Below are positions 1 to 6,921 of a DNA stretch of 11,212 nucleotides, in pieces. This DNA is from Sphingobium sp. (GTDB lineage Bacteria > Pseudomonadota > Alphaproteobacteria > Sphingomonadales > Sphingomonadaceae): positions 1 to 11,212 of the forward strand of contig JASBTC010000428.1 in assembly GCA_030148625.1 (NCBI GenBank). Direction: 5' to 3'. The notes under the pieces were generated by a model that was given only the letters and a program-made list of their open reading frames with translations, did not search any database and was not told where the DNA came from. Within the stretch, counting starts at the first letter, position 1, and every line of letters starts with the position of its first letter. Both the position numbers and the translations under genes were made by a program.

Positions 1-1
1 T

Positions 2-1582
2 GACGGCTCGGGCGGTGACGGCTATACCGGCGACGTCGCGGTGAAGGGCGACCGGATCGTCGCGGTCGCGCCGCGCGTCGAGGGCAAGGGCAAGACCGAA
101 GTCGATGCGCGCGGGCTCGCGGTATCGCCGGGTTTCATCAACATGCTGAGCTGGGCGAACGTCTCGCTGATCATCGACGGCAAGTCGCAGAGCGACATCC
201 GCCAGGGCGTGACCTTGGAAGTGATGGGCGAAGGCAGTTCGATGGGGCCGCTGAGCCCGGAAATGAAGGCCGCTGCCGAGCGCCGCCAGGGTGATGAGCA
301 TTTCCCCGTCAGCTGGACCACGCTGGGCGGCTATTTCGACTTTCTCGAGAAAAAGGGCGTCTCGACCAATTTCGGGAGTTTCGTCGGCGCGGAGACGGTG
401 CGTGTCCACGAACTGGGCGAGAAGGATGTCGATCCGACGCCCGAACAACTCGACCGGATGCGCGCGCTGGTGCGTCAGGCGATGGACGAGGGGGCAATGG
501 GTGTGGGCAGCTCGCTGATCTATGCGCCGGGCACCTATGCCGAAACGCCCGAGCTGATCGCGATCACCGCCGAGGCGGGCAAATGCGGCGGCATGTATAT
601 CAGCCATATGCGGTCCGAAGGAGACCGGCTGCTCGAATCGATCGACGAGCTGATCGAGATCTCGCGCAAGTCGAAGACGCCCGCCGAAGTCTATCACCTC
701 AAGATGGCGGGGCGGACCAACTGGGCGAAATACGACCAGGCGATCGCCAAGATCGAGGCCGCGCGTGCCGAGGGGCTGCGCATCACCACCGATATGTACA
801 CCTATCCCGCGGGCGCCACCGGGCTCGACGCGGCGATGCCGACCTGGGCGCAGGATGGCGGCTTGGAGGCGTGGATCGGGCGGATGAAGGATCCGGCGAC
901 GCGCAAGCGCATGGCCGAGGAGATGAAGAAGCCTGCGACCACATGGGAGAATTATTTCTACGGCGTCGGCCCGGCCAATATGAAGTTCACCGGTTTCAAG
1001 AATCCGGCGCTGCGCAAATATATCGGCAAGTCGCTGGCCGAGGTCGCGGCCGAGCGCGGCAAGCCGGCCGAGGAAGTCGCCATGGACCTGGTGATCGAGG
1101 ACGGCAGCCGCATCGACACCACCTATTTCATGATGACCGAGGACAATGTCCGCAAGCAGGTCGCGCTGCCGTTCATGAGTTTCGGGTCGGACGCCTCGTC
1201 GCAGGCGCCCGAAGGCGTGTTCCTGAAATCGAGCACGCATCCGCGCGCCTATGGCAATTTCGCGCGGCTGCTCGGCAAATATGTCCGCGATGAAAAGGTG
1301 ATCACCCTGCCCGACGCGATCCGGCGGATGAGCGCCTTTCCCGCGTCGAACCTGGGCATCAAGGATCGCGGCTCGCTGAAGCCCGGCCTGTTCGCCGATA
1401 TCGCGATCTTCGATCCGGCGACGATCACCGATCATGCCACCTTCGAGAAACCCCAGGTCTATGCCACCGGCATGCGCCATGTCTTCGTCAACGGCGTGCA
1501 GGTGCTCAAGGACGGCGAACATACCGGCGCCACGCCGGGCCGCGCGGTGCGTGGGCCGGGCTATGGCCAGTGCAAGGGTTAG
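2..1582 (+). CDS. D-aminoacylase-type amidohydrolase (N-acyl-D-amino-acid deacylase family), 5' truncated
   Basis: The reading frame is open from the window edge; the first visible residues (DGSGGDGYTGDVAVKGDRIV) are the N-terminal beta-sandwich typical of D-aminoacylases, so the true start and any signal peptide lie outside. Visible length is 526 residues. Family members hydrolyse N-acyl-D-amino acids with a zinc-dependent TIM-barrel. Retained here are the barrel histidines in SHM (605-607) and YHL (695-697), and the catalytic Asp in FGSDAS (1190-1192). The HxH expected after PGF is replaced by NMLSW (140-154), and the usual GNCG with its metal-bridging Cys reads GEGS (227-238). The C-terminal GSLKPGLFADIAIFDP segment is the classic amidohydrolase ending. 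A subfamily with this NMLSW variant exists as far as I recall, so this is probably a natural variant, not decay. The family is secure; the exact substrate, and whether it is an N-acyl-D-amino acid, is not. Confidence 0.88.
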   Translation, partial: DGSGGDGYTGDVAVKGDRIVAVAPRVEGKGKTEVDARGLAVSPGFINMLSWANVSLIIDGKSQSDIRQGVTLEVMGEGSSMGPLSPEMKAAAERRQGDEHFPVSWTTLGGYFDFLEKKGVSTNFGSFVGAETVRVHELGEKDVDPTPEQLDRMRALVRQAMDEGAMGVGSSLIYAPGTYAETPELIAITAEAGKCGGMYISHMRSEGDRLLESIDELIEISRKSKTPAEVYHLKMAGRTNWAKYDQAIAKIEAARAEGLRITTDMYTYPAGATGLDAAMPTWAQDGGLEAWIGRMKDPATRKRMAEEMKKPATTWENYFYGVGPANMKFTGFKNPALRKYIGKSLAEVAAERGKPAEEVAMDLVIEDGSRIDTTYFMMTEDNVRKQVALPFMSFGSDASSQAPEGVFLKSSTHPRAYGNFARLLGKYVRDEKVITLPDAIRRMSAFPASNLGIKDRGSLKPGLFADIAIFDPATITDHATFEKPQVYATGMRHVFVNGVQVLKDGEHTGATPGRAVRGPGYGQCKG

Positions 1583-1614
1583 GTCGACGCCCAATCCGTC
1601 TAAGGCGACCCGCA

Positions 1615-1706
1615 TCGTCACCCTGAACTTGTTTCAGGGTCCATGTCGAAAGCCACGCAACAGTGCGGGTTGTGGCCTGGATGCTGAAACAAGTTCAGCA
1701 TGACGA
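1615..1706. repeat. Nested-hairpin inverted repeat, REP-like intergenic element A
   Basis: Two 29-nt arms (1615-1643 and 1678-1706) are inverted copies of each other with 25 of 29 positions identical. Each arm contains its own 7-bp stem with a 5-nt loop: CCCTGAA/TTCAGGG (1621-1639) and TGCTGAA/TTCAGCA (1682-1700). The four differences fall at two paired stem positions and preserve base pairing. The 34-nt spacer carries a further GCCAC/GTGGC pair (1652-1656 and 1672-1676). There is no T-tract, so it is not a canonical intrinsic terminator, though it follows the amidohydrolase stop by only 32 bp and could protect the transcript end. I recall similar sequences scattered between genes of sphingomonads. 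Confidence 0.8.
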
Positions 1707-1769
1707 TGGAATGTCCTTCGCGCAGCGGTGATAGCGACCGACTCTGAAGAACGAATTAGGGGGGGGCAT

Positions 1770-1826
1770 ATGCACGAACACGCCCAGGCCATCGTTCCCG
1801 CTTGCCGCGATGCGGCTTCGCGTTAA
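1770..1826 (+). other. Possible 18-codon upstream ORF before the symporter gene
   Basis: An ATG at 1770 follows a purine-rich run (AGG plus a G-tract ending at 1766) and opens an 18-residue frame, MHEHAQAIVPACRDAASR, ending in TAA at 1824-1826. This is 9 nt before the symporter ATG and in the same frame. The symporter start itself has no visible Shine-Dalgarno, so translation of this short frame could deliver ribosomes to it. Alternatively it is chance, or the relic of a longer N-terminus interrupted by the TAA. No homologue is recognised. Confidence 0.2.
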
Positions 1827-1835
1827 ACCTGTGCC

Positions 1836-3068
1836 ATGTCGAATACCACACGCATCCTGATCGCCCTCGTCGCCGGCCTCACGCTCGGCATCATCGCAGG
1901 GCAGACGGGGTGGGGCGAACTGGCCAAGGTGGCGGAGCCGATCGGCACGCTGTGGCTCGACGGCCTGCGCATGACGATCGTGCCTTTGGTGGTCGCGCTG
2001 ATGATCACCGGCATTGCCCGGACCGCGGACAGCGCACGCGGCGGGCGGCTGGCCTTCCGGTCGGTCATCCTGTTCGCGATCGTGCTGTGGACTTCTGCGA
2101 CCATCGCGGCGCTGCTCGTGCCGGCGGTGCTCCAGCTCTGGCCGATCCCCGGTGAATCCGCCAAGGCGCTGAGCGCGGCGCTGGGCACGCGCACCGAAAG
2201 CGTCGGCCAGGCGCCGAGCGTTCTCGATTTCCTGCGGACGATCGTGCCGACCAATCCGATCGCCGCCGCCGCATCGAGCGATTCAATGCTGCCGCTGATC
2301 CTGTTCGTCACCGTGTTCGCGATCGCGGTCACGCGGCTGGGCACCGAGGCGCGCGAGCGGATCGTCGGTTTCTTCTCCGCGATCGAACAGGCGATGCTGG
2401 TCATTGTCGGCTGGGTGCTGCTGATCGCGCCGATCGGCGTGATCGCGCTTGCCTTCGTCGTCGGCGTCAATGCCGGCACCTCCGCGATCGGGGCGCTGGC
2501 GCATTATGTCATCGTCGTCAGCCTGGCGGGTGTGGTGGTCTGGGCGATGGCCTATCCGCTCGCCATTTTCGGCGGCAAGGTGGGGCTGGGCGATTTTATC
2601 CGCGCGGTGGCACCGGCACAGGCGGTCGCGATCTCGACGCAAAGCTCGCTCGCGTCACTGCCCGCGATGCTCAAGAGCTGCGAGAAGCTGGGCATCCCGG
2701 CCGAGACCGCGGGTGTGCCGCTGCCGATCGCGGTCGCGATCTTCCGCGCGACCGGGCCGGCGATGAACCTGGCGGTCGCCATCTATATCGCGCACTGGTT
2801 CGGCATCCCGCTGACGCCGAGCGTGCTGGCCACCGGCCTGGTCGTCGCAGCCGTCACGACGATGGGATCGGTCAGCCTGCCCGGGCAGATCAGCTTCTTC
2901 ACCTCGATCGCACCGATCGCCGCCGCGATGGGTGTGCCGCTGGAACCGCTGGCGCTGCTGGTCGCGGTGGAGATGATCCCCGATCTGGTGCGCACTGTCG
3001 GCAATGTCACGATGGATGTGGCGGCAACTACCGCGGCGGTGCGGCGCGGGGACAAGGCGGAGGGTTAG
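1836..3068 (+). CDS. Dicarboxylate/amino acid:cation symporter (DAACS family, GltP/DctA-like)
   Basis: This is a 410-residue inner-membrane protein with the hydrophobic pattern of the glutamate-transporter fold, close to the usual length of about 420. The HP1 serine-rich segment STQSSLASLP (267-276) and the TM8 substrate-site pattern are present: in PDLVRTVGNVTMD, Asp383, Arg386, Thr387, Asn390 and Asp394 match GltPh D394, R397, T398, N401 and D405 in spacing. Retention of the Arg and Asp suggests an acidic amino acid or dicarboxylate substrate. The TM7 NMDGT motif, which builds two sodium sites in the family, is replaced by FRATG (303-307), so ion coupling may differ. ATG 1836 is the first start after an in-frame TAA at 1824; no Shine-Dalgarno is visible. 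The gene is flanked on both sides by nested-hairpin repeats. The family is confident; the substrate is not. Confidence 0.88.
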   Translation: MSNTTRILIALVAGLTLGIIAGQTGWGELAKVAEPIGTLWLDGLRMTIVPLVVALMITGIARTADSARGGRLAFRSVILFAIVLWTSATIAALLVPAVLQLWPIPGESAKALSAALGTRTESVGQAPSVLDFLRTIVPTNPIAAAASSDSMLPLILFVTVFAIAVTRLGTEARERIVGFFSAIEQAMLVIVGWVLLIAPIGVIALAFVVGVNAGTSAIGALAHYVIVVSLAGVVVWAMAYPLAIFGGKVGLGDFIRAVAPAQAVAISTQSSLASLPAMLKSCEKLGIPAETAGVPLPIAVAIFRATGPAMNLAVAIYIAHWFGIPLTPSVLATGLVVAAVTTMGSVSLPGQISFFTSIAPIAAAMGVPLEPLALLVAVEMIPDLVRTVGNVTMDVAATTAAVRRGDKAEG

Positions 3069-3102
3069 GCTGGCGCGTAAGAGTTGAGCCTGTGGGCTAA
3101 AC

Positions 3103-3175
3103 CCGTTCGTGTCGAGTGAAGTCGAGACACGCTGCACGGTCCCCAACGTCCCTCGACTTCGCTCGGGACAAACGG
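3103..3175. repeat. Nested-hairpin inverted repeat, REP-like intergenic element B
   Basis: Two 28-nt arms (3103-3130 and 3148-3175) are inverted copies with 22 of 28 positions identical. Each contains an internal 5-bp stem: GTGTC/GACAC (3109-3113 with 3126-3130) and GTCCC/GGGAC (3148-3152 with 3165-3169). Four of the six differences are two compensating base pairs in these stems. The element fills most of the 142-bp gap between the convergent symporter and beta-lactamase-like genes, so it could act as a two-way transcript end, though no T-tract accompanies it. The core GAGYGAAGTCGAG is one I associate with abundant sphingomonad intergenic repeats. Confidence 0.8.
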
Positions 3176-3210
3176 TGCAGGTTGAATTGACGCGCGGAGT
3201 GACCCGAACG

Positions 3211-4395
3211 TCAATTGTTCGCGATGATCGCCCGCGTCACTGCCTGCATCAGGCTCATCCGTTCGGGGATCGGCCGGGTCGTCTCCCCGATCATCACGGC
3301 GACTGCATAGGTGCGGCCGTCGGGCGCGGTGAGCAGGGCGATGTCGTTATAGCCGGTGGCGCGTCCGCCAAGCTCCTGGCCGGTGCCGGTCTTGTGCGCG
3401 AAGCGCCAGCCGGGCGCGAGCCCGCCCTTGAGGCGTTTCGGCCCGGTCTTCGATTCGGTCATCACCTGGATCAGATAGTCGGTCGACCGGCTCGACAGCA
3501 TCTCGCCGCGCTTCAACCGGGCCAGGCCGTTGACCAGCCCCACCGCGGTCGCGCCATCGGGTGGGCTGGCGAGATAGCGGTCGAGCGCGGCCTCGCGCGT
3601 CTGGCGGCTCAATTTGTTGCGCGCTTCCTGAAAGGCGATGCCGCGCGAATAGCTTTGCTGCCAGGTGAGGCCGGCCGTGCCCGCCTGGAGCAGCCGTTCG
3701 CCGGGGCCGAAGCGGATATCGGTCAGCCCATTGCGCGCGAGGAAGGCGCGCACCGCATCGGGGCCGCCGGCCCGGCGCAGCAGGGCGTCGTTCGCGGTGT
3801 TGTCGCTTTGCGTCATCGCGCGGTCGAGCAGGTCCGAAATACTGGTGGCGTAACCGTCCTTGCCGACGAGCGCACGGATCGGCTGGTGGAACAGCGTCAG
3901 ATCCTCCGGCCGGATGGTGACCTGATCGGACAGCGAGATCCGGCCCTTGTCGACGCCGTCGAGCAAGGTGGTGGCGACCCAGAGCTTGCTGACGCTCTGC
4001 TGCGGCATCGGGCGCCGGCCATTATATTCGATCAGCCAGTCCTGATGGACGTCGCGTACGGCGATGCCGACGCTGCCCGAGAAATTGGCGCCGAGCGACC
4101 GGATCGCATTCTCCAGCGCGCGTGAAGCCTGGACGGGGCGGGCGGCGGGCGGGGCGCTGGGCCGCTGGATCGGTGCGGCGGCGGGCGGCAGCGGCGTGGG
4201 CGAACGCGGCACCGGGGCCGGTGTGCGGGGCTGGCTGCGCGGCGGCTGCGATCGGGGCGGTTGTGCGCGCGGCGATTCAGTACGGGGCGCCTGGTTGCGG
4301 GGCGGCGGAACGATCGCCGAGGCACAGGCGCCAAGCGCCAACAGCCCGATGATGCCGGTCGACTTGGTAACGAACGCCCTGATACGCGAATACAA
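3211..4395 (-). CDS. Class A beta-lactamase-like serine hydrolase, predicted lipoprotein with proline-rich tether
   Basis: The start is placed at TTG 4395-4393 because AGGAG (4406-4410) precedes it by 10 nt; the upstream ATGs at 4434 and 4425 have no ribosome site and would give an over-long signal region. The 394-residue product begins with a short basic segment, a hydrophobic stretch and the lipobox LGAC (Cys24), so it is probably anchored in a membrane facing the periplasm. Residues about 30-87 form a Pro/Arg/Gln linker with repeated PPRSQ units. The catalytic domain shows SVSK (134-137), SDN (197-199) and KTG (335-337), the three class A motifs. Glu233 lies 36 residues after the SDN serine, as Glu166 does in class A enzymes, but the Asn170 position reads Gln and about 34 extra residues follow before the KTG region. 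It may hydrolyse beta-lactams or act on a peptidoglycan-related substrate. It lies 109 bp downstream of the VOC gene on the same strand, probably with its own promoter. Confidence 0.85.
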   Translation of the reverse strand: MYSRIRAFVTKSTGIIGLLALGACASAIVPPPRNQAPRTESPRAQPPRSQPPRSQPRTPAPVPRSPTPLPPAAAPIQRPSAPPAARPVQASRALENAIRSLGANFSGSVGIAVRDVHQDWLIEYNGRRPMPQQSVSKLWVATTLLDGVDKGRISLSDQVTIRPEDLTLFHQPIRALVGKDGYATSISDLLDRAMTQSDNTANDALLRRAGGPDAVRAFLARNGLTDIRFGPGERLLQAGTAGLTWQQSYSRGIAFQEARNKLSRQTREAALDRYLASPPDGATAVGLVNGLARLKRGEMLSSRSTDYLIQVMTESKTGPKRLKGGLAPGWRFAHKTGTGQELGGRATGYNDIALLTAPDGRTYAVAVMIGETTRPIPERMSLMQAVTRAIIANN

Positions 4396-4405
4396 GAGCT
4401 GAAAA

Positions 4406-4410
4406 CTCCT
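4406..4410 (-). promoter_or_regulatory. Ribosome binding site that decides a TTG start
   Basis: AGGAG on the minus strand (CTCCT on plus) stands 10 nt before TTG 4395 and after the ATG codons at 4434 and 4425. It is the only good Shine-Dalgarno near the 5' end of the beta-lactamase-like gene, and it yields a normal-length lipoprotein signal peptide. Confidence 0.6.
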
Positions 4411-4461
4411 TTTGCCCGCGTCCATCAACACCATCGCCGCGCGATTGGGAATCCATCATTG

Positions 4462-4491
4462 GGTATAGCGTACGACCGGCCGGGCCATGAA
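4462..4491 (-). promoter_or_regulatory. Weak candidate sigma-70 promoter for the beta-lactamase-like gene
   Basis: On the minus strand TTCATG (4491-4486) and TATACC (4467-4462) are separated by 18 bp in the 108-bp gap upstream of the TTG start. The -10 resembles TATAAT in its first four bases; the -35 is poor. This is a guess from position and partial consensus only. Confidence 0.15.
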
Positions 4492-4503
4492 CGCGGCGGG
4501 CGG

Positions 4504-4926
4504 TTAAGCCGCGAAGAGTTGCTCCATATCCGCGAACGCCTTGAATTCGAGCGCATTGCCCGCCGGATCGAGGAAGAACATCGTCGACTGCTCGCCGGTT
4601 TCGCCCTTGAAGCGGGTATAGGGCTCGATGACGAAAGCGATATCATGGGCCTTCACCCGCGCGGCGAGCGCGTCCCATGCCTCGGGTGTCAGCACCACGC
4701 CGAAGTGCGGCACCGGCACGTGATGCCCGTCGACGCCATTGCCTGTCGGCTTGGCGCGCGGCGCGTCGGTCAGGTGCGTGACGATCTGATGGCCGAACAG
4801 GTCGAAATCGATCCAGCGATCGCTGCTGCGGCCCTCGGGACAGCCGAGCACATTGCCGTAGAAATGGCGCGCGGCATCGAGATCGTCGACGGGAAAGGCG
4901 AGGTGGAAAGGGGTGAGCGTGCTCAT
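4504..4926 (-). CDS. VOC-superfamily (glyoxalase/dioxygenase fold) protein
   Basis: A 140-residue protein of typical two-module VOC size. It opens with [19 protein letters not shown], the usual first beta-alpha unit, and ends with [15 protein letters not shown], the usual last strand. Likely metal ligands are His8, His74 (in PVPHFGVVL) and Glu127 (in GNALEFK), the H/H/E set of metal-dependent VOC enzymes. No signal peptide is present, so it should be cytoplasmic. Its ATG overlaps the stop of the upstream gamma-glutamyltransferase gene as ATGA, indicating translational coupling. Substrate cannot be told: glyoxalase-like lyases, ring-cleavage dioxygenases and binding proteins all share this fold. 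The coupling to a peptide-degrading enzyme hints at a role in modifying or detoxifying a released small molecule, which is inference. Confidence 0.88.
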   Translation of the reverse strand: MSTLTPFHLAFPVDDLDAARHFYGNVLGCPEGRSSDRWIDFDLFGHQIVTHLTDAPRAKPTGNGVDGHHVPVPHFGVVLTPEAWDALAARVKAHDIAFVIEPYTRFKGETGEQSTMFFLDPAGNALEFKAFADMEQLFAA

Positions 4927-6638
4927 TGTACGGGCTCCGTGACCGAGTTGCCGTCGCGGCGGGGATCTGCCCCGCCGACATAGCCATTGGGGGTGACGAG
5001 GAAGCCGTGCAGTCCCGATTCTTCGCCGCTGGCACCGCGCACGTCGACGCCGCGCGCGTAAAGGCCGTCGACCACGCCGGGCGCGAACTTGTCGGCTTCA
5101 GCGTTGAAGTTCGGGCCGCGTGCGACGATGTTGGGCAGGGCGATCGCGTCTTGCATCGGCAGTTTCCAGCCGAGCGCGCCCAGCGTCGCCTTGCCGACAT
5201 AGGCGAGGATCGAATTGCCGCCGGGCGATCCGATCGCGCCGGCCAGATGGCCCTTTTCGTCGAGCAGGATCGCCGGCGTCATCGACGAGCGCGGCCGCTT
5301 GCCGGGGCCGACCGCATTGGGCCCTTCGGGGATGAACGAGAAATCGGTCATCTGGTTGTTGAGGAAGAAGCCATCGACCATGCGGCCCGATCCGAAGATC
5401 GATTCGACCGTGGTCGTCATCGAGACGGCATTGCCCCATTTGTCGACAATGACGAAATGCGAGGTGCCGCCGGGCTCGACCGTGGCGTCGCGCTTCGGCG
5501 TCTTGGCGCCGGGCGGGGTGCCGGCGGCGGGCGGCGGACCCGCCTTCGGACCGATCAGCGCGGCGCGGCTTGCGACATAATTGGGATCGAGCAGGCCCTT
5601 GACCGGCACGTCGGCCACATCGCCGACCCAGGCGTCGCGATCGGCGTACATGACGCGGCTGGCTTCGGCGAAAAGATACCAGGCCTGCGGATCGGCGGGG
5701 CCGCGCTCGGCGATGTCGGTGCGTTCGAGGATGGCGAGCAGTTGGAGCAGGCCGACGCCGCTCGATGGCGGCGGCGGCACGCAGACCAGGATCATGCGAT
5801 AGGGGCCGCACAAGGGCTCGCGCCTGACCGCGCGATAATCGGCGATGTCCTTCAGCGTCATCTTCCCGGGCAGCGAACCGCTGGTCGTCTTCGCCACGAT
5901 CGCCGCCGCCGTCTTGCCCGTATAGAGCGCGTCGGGGCCTTGCGCGGCGAGGCGGCGGAGGAAGTCGGCGAAGGCCGGGTTCTTCAGCATCTCCCCGGTC
6001 TGGTAGCGGCTGCCGTCGGGTTTGGTGAAATAGGCGACGACATCGGGCTGTGCAGCCTGGGGATAGCGGCCGCCCTGCGCGAAACGGCCGAGGCGCGGCG
6101 ACACGGGGAAACCCTGATCGGCGGCACGCTCGGCATCGGCGAACAGGCTGTTCCAGGGCAGCTTGCCCTGTTCGTCATGCGCGAGCTTGAGCATGCGGAC
6201 GACACCGGGCACGCCCGTCGCGATCCCGCCGGTGATCGCGGCGCCGCGATCGAGTGGCTTGCCGTCCGCGCCCAGGAACATGCGCGGCGATGCGCCCATC
6301 GGCGCGGTCTCGCGCCCGTTATAGACAGTGACGCGGCCGTCCTCCGCCGAGAAATAGGTCATGAAGGCGCCGCCGCCCAGGCCCGAGCTTTGCGGCTCGA
6401 CCAATGACAGCATCGCCTGTGCCGCGATCGCGGCGTCGACCGCGGTGCCGCCGCGGCGCAGCACCGCAAGCGCGGCTTCGGTCGCCATCGGATGCGCGGT
6501 CGCGGCGAAGATCTGGCGATTGACGGTCGCCTCGGCGGCCGGCGCCGATGCGGCGGGCGGATTGGGATCGGCTGCGGCGCAACCGGTGAGCGCGAGCAGC
6601 GCGAGGAAGGGAGCGGGCCATTTCATGCCGGCACTCAT
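4923..6638 (-). CDS. ggt: Gamma-glutamyltransferase / glutathione hydrolase, predicted lipoprotein
   Basis: Ntn-hydrolase that cleaves itself and then transfers or hydrolyses the gamma-glutamyl group of glutathione and related peptides. With the start at ATG 6638 the precursor is 571 residues (family about 580), beginning with a signal peptide ending in the lipobox LTGC (Cys20); a second ATG at 6626 is possible. The frame extends to 6755, but that part lacks signal-peptide character. The autoprocessing nucleophile is Thr392 in [16 protein letters not shown] (codon 5465-5463), giving a small subunit of 180 residues. Arg109 in NGRETAP matches the substrate carboxylate Arg, and [20 protein letters not shown] and GSPGG (470-474) match active-site strands. 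The segment between DFS and AVGP is about 10 residues shorter than in E. coli, so the lid loop is missing. Pro/Ala-rich stretches follow the lipobox and precede the catalytic Thr. It is the first gene of a coupled pair with the VOC gene. Confidence 0.93.
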   Translation of the reverse strand: MSAGMKWPAPFLALLALTGCAAADPNPPAASAPAAEATVNRQIFAATAHPMATEAALAVLRRGGTAVDAAIAAQAMLSLVEPQSSGLGGGAFMTYFSAEDGRVTVYNGRETAPMGASPRMFLGADGKPLDRGAAITGGIATGVPGVVRMLKLAHDEQGKLPWNSLFADAERAADQGFPVSPRLGRFAQGGRYPQAAQPDVVAYFTKPDGSRYQTGEMLKNPAFADFLRRLAAQGPDALYTGKTAAAIVAKTTSGSLPGKMTLKDIADYRAVRREPLCGPYRMILVCVPPPPSSGVGLLQLLAILERTDIAERGPADPQAWYLFAEASRVMYADRDAWVGDVADVPVKGLLDPNYVASRAALIGPKAGPPPAAGTPPGAKTPKRDATVEPGGTSHFVIVDKWGNAVSMTTTVESIFGSGRMVDGFFLNNQMTDFSFIPEGPNAVGPGKRPRSSMTPAILLDEKGHLAGAIGSPGGNSILAYVGKATLGALGWKLPMQDAIALPNIVARGPNFNAEADKFAPGVVDGLYARGVDVRGASGEESGLHGFLVTPNGYVGGADPRRDGNSVTEPVQ

Positions 6639-6921
6639 GATCCGTCGGGGCGATCCTGTCGAGACTTGTCGAGCCCTGCGCACGCAATCGATGCCCGGGC
6701 AGCATTGCGCAAACCGTCCCGCGATGCGGAACTGGTGGTGCGGTTTGGAACGCATGGTGCCGTCATTGTTTCGACGCTCCCGAACTTACGGATGGGCACA
6801 TTCGAATTCGAGACGTCGGGACTGGCCGCGACAAGGGATCGGCGTATTATCGGATACGCTCATCATCAGTTCAGTTTCGATGTGATACGGATTTCGACAG
6901 ACTCAGTATGAGGTGAAAGCT
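6639..6921. other. Divergent intergenic region between ggt and the rightward gene set
   Basis: This 283-bp gap should hold the promoters for ggt (leftward) and for the small exported protein gene (rightward). The last 120 bp are AT-richer than the surroundings. A TATTAT hexamer at 6845-6850 could be a rightward -10, but no good -35 stands 16-18 bp upstream. A CGAATTCG palindrome lies at 6803-6810. GAGGTG (6910-6915) is the ribosome site of the rightward gene. No conserved RNA, terminator or repeat was recognised. The possible upstream extension of ggt (6639-6755) falls here and reads as non-coding in character. Confidence 0.4.

Noticed and set aside
583..1293. 236-codon plus-strand frame inside the amidohydrolase gene
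   Set aside because: Out-of-frame shadow with Arg/Ala/Gly-rich composition; the overlapping amidohydrolase frame has conserved motifs throughout.
1621..1639. Intrinsic terminator after the amidohydrolase gene
   Set aside because: The hairpin is good but no run of T follows it, and it is one arm of a larger inverted repeat.
3109..4125. 338-codon plus-strand open frame opposite the beta-lactamase-like gene
   Set aside because: Begins inside repeat B and runs antisense to intact SxxK, SDN and KTG motifs.
4926..6407. 493-codon plus-strand open frame opposite ggt
   Set aside because: It is the antisense shadow of a clear gamma-glutamyltransferase; the translation is Arg/Gly/Ala/Asp-rich with no recognisable domain, as expected in high-GC DNA.
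6639..6755. 39-residue N-terminal extension of ggt from ATG 6755
   Set aside because: It would bury the lipoprotein signal peptide behind a charged Arg/Cys-rich segment and has no convincing ribosome site.
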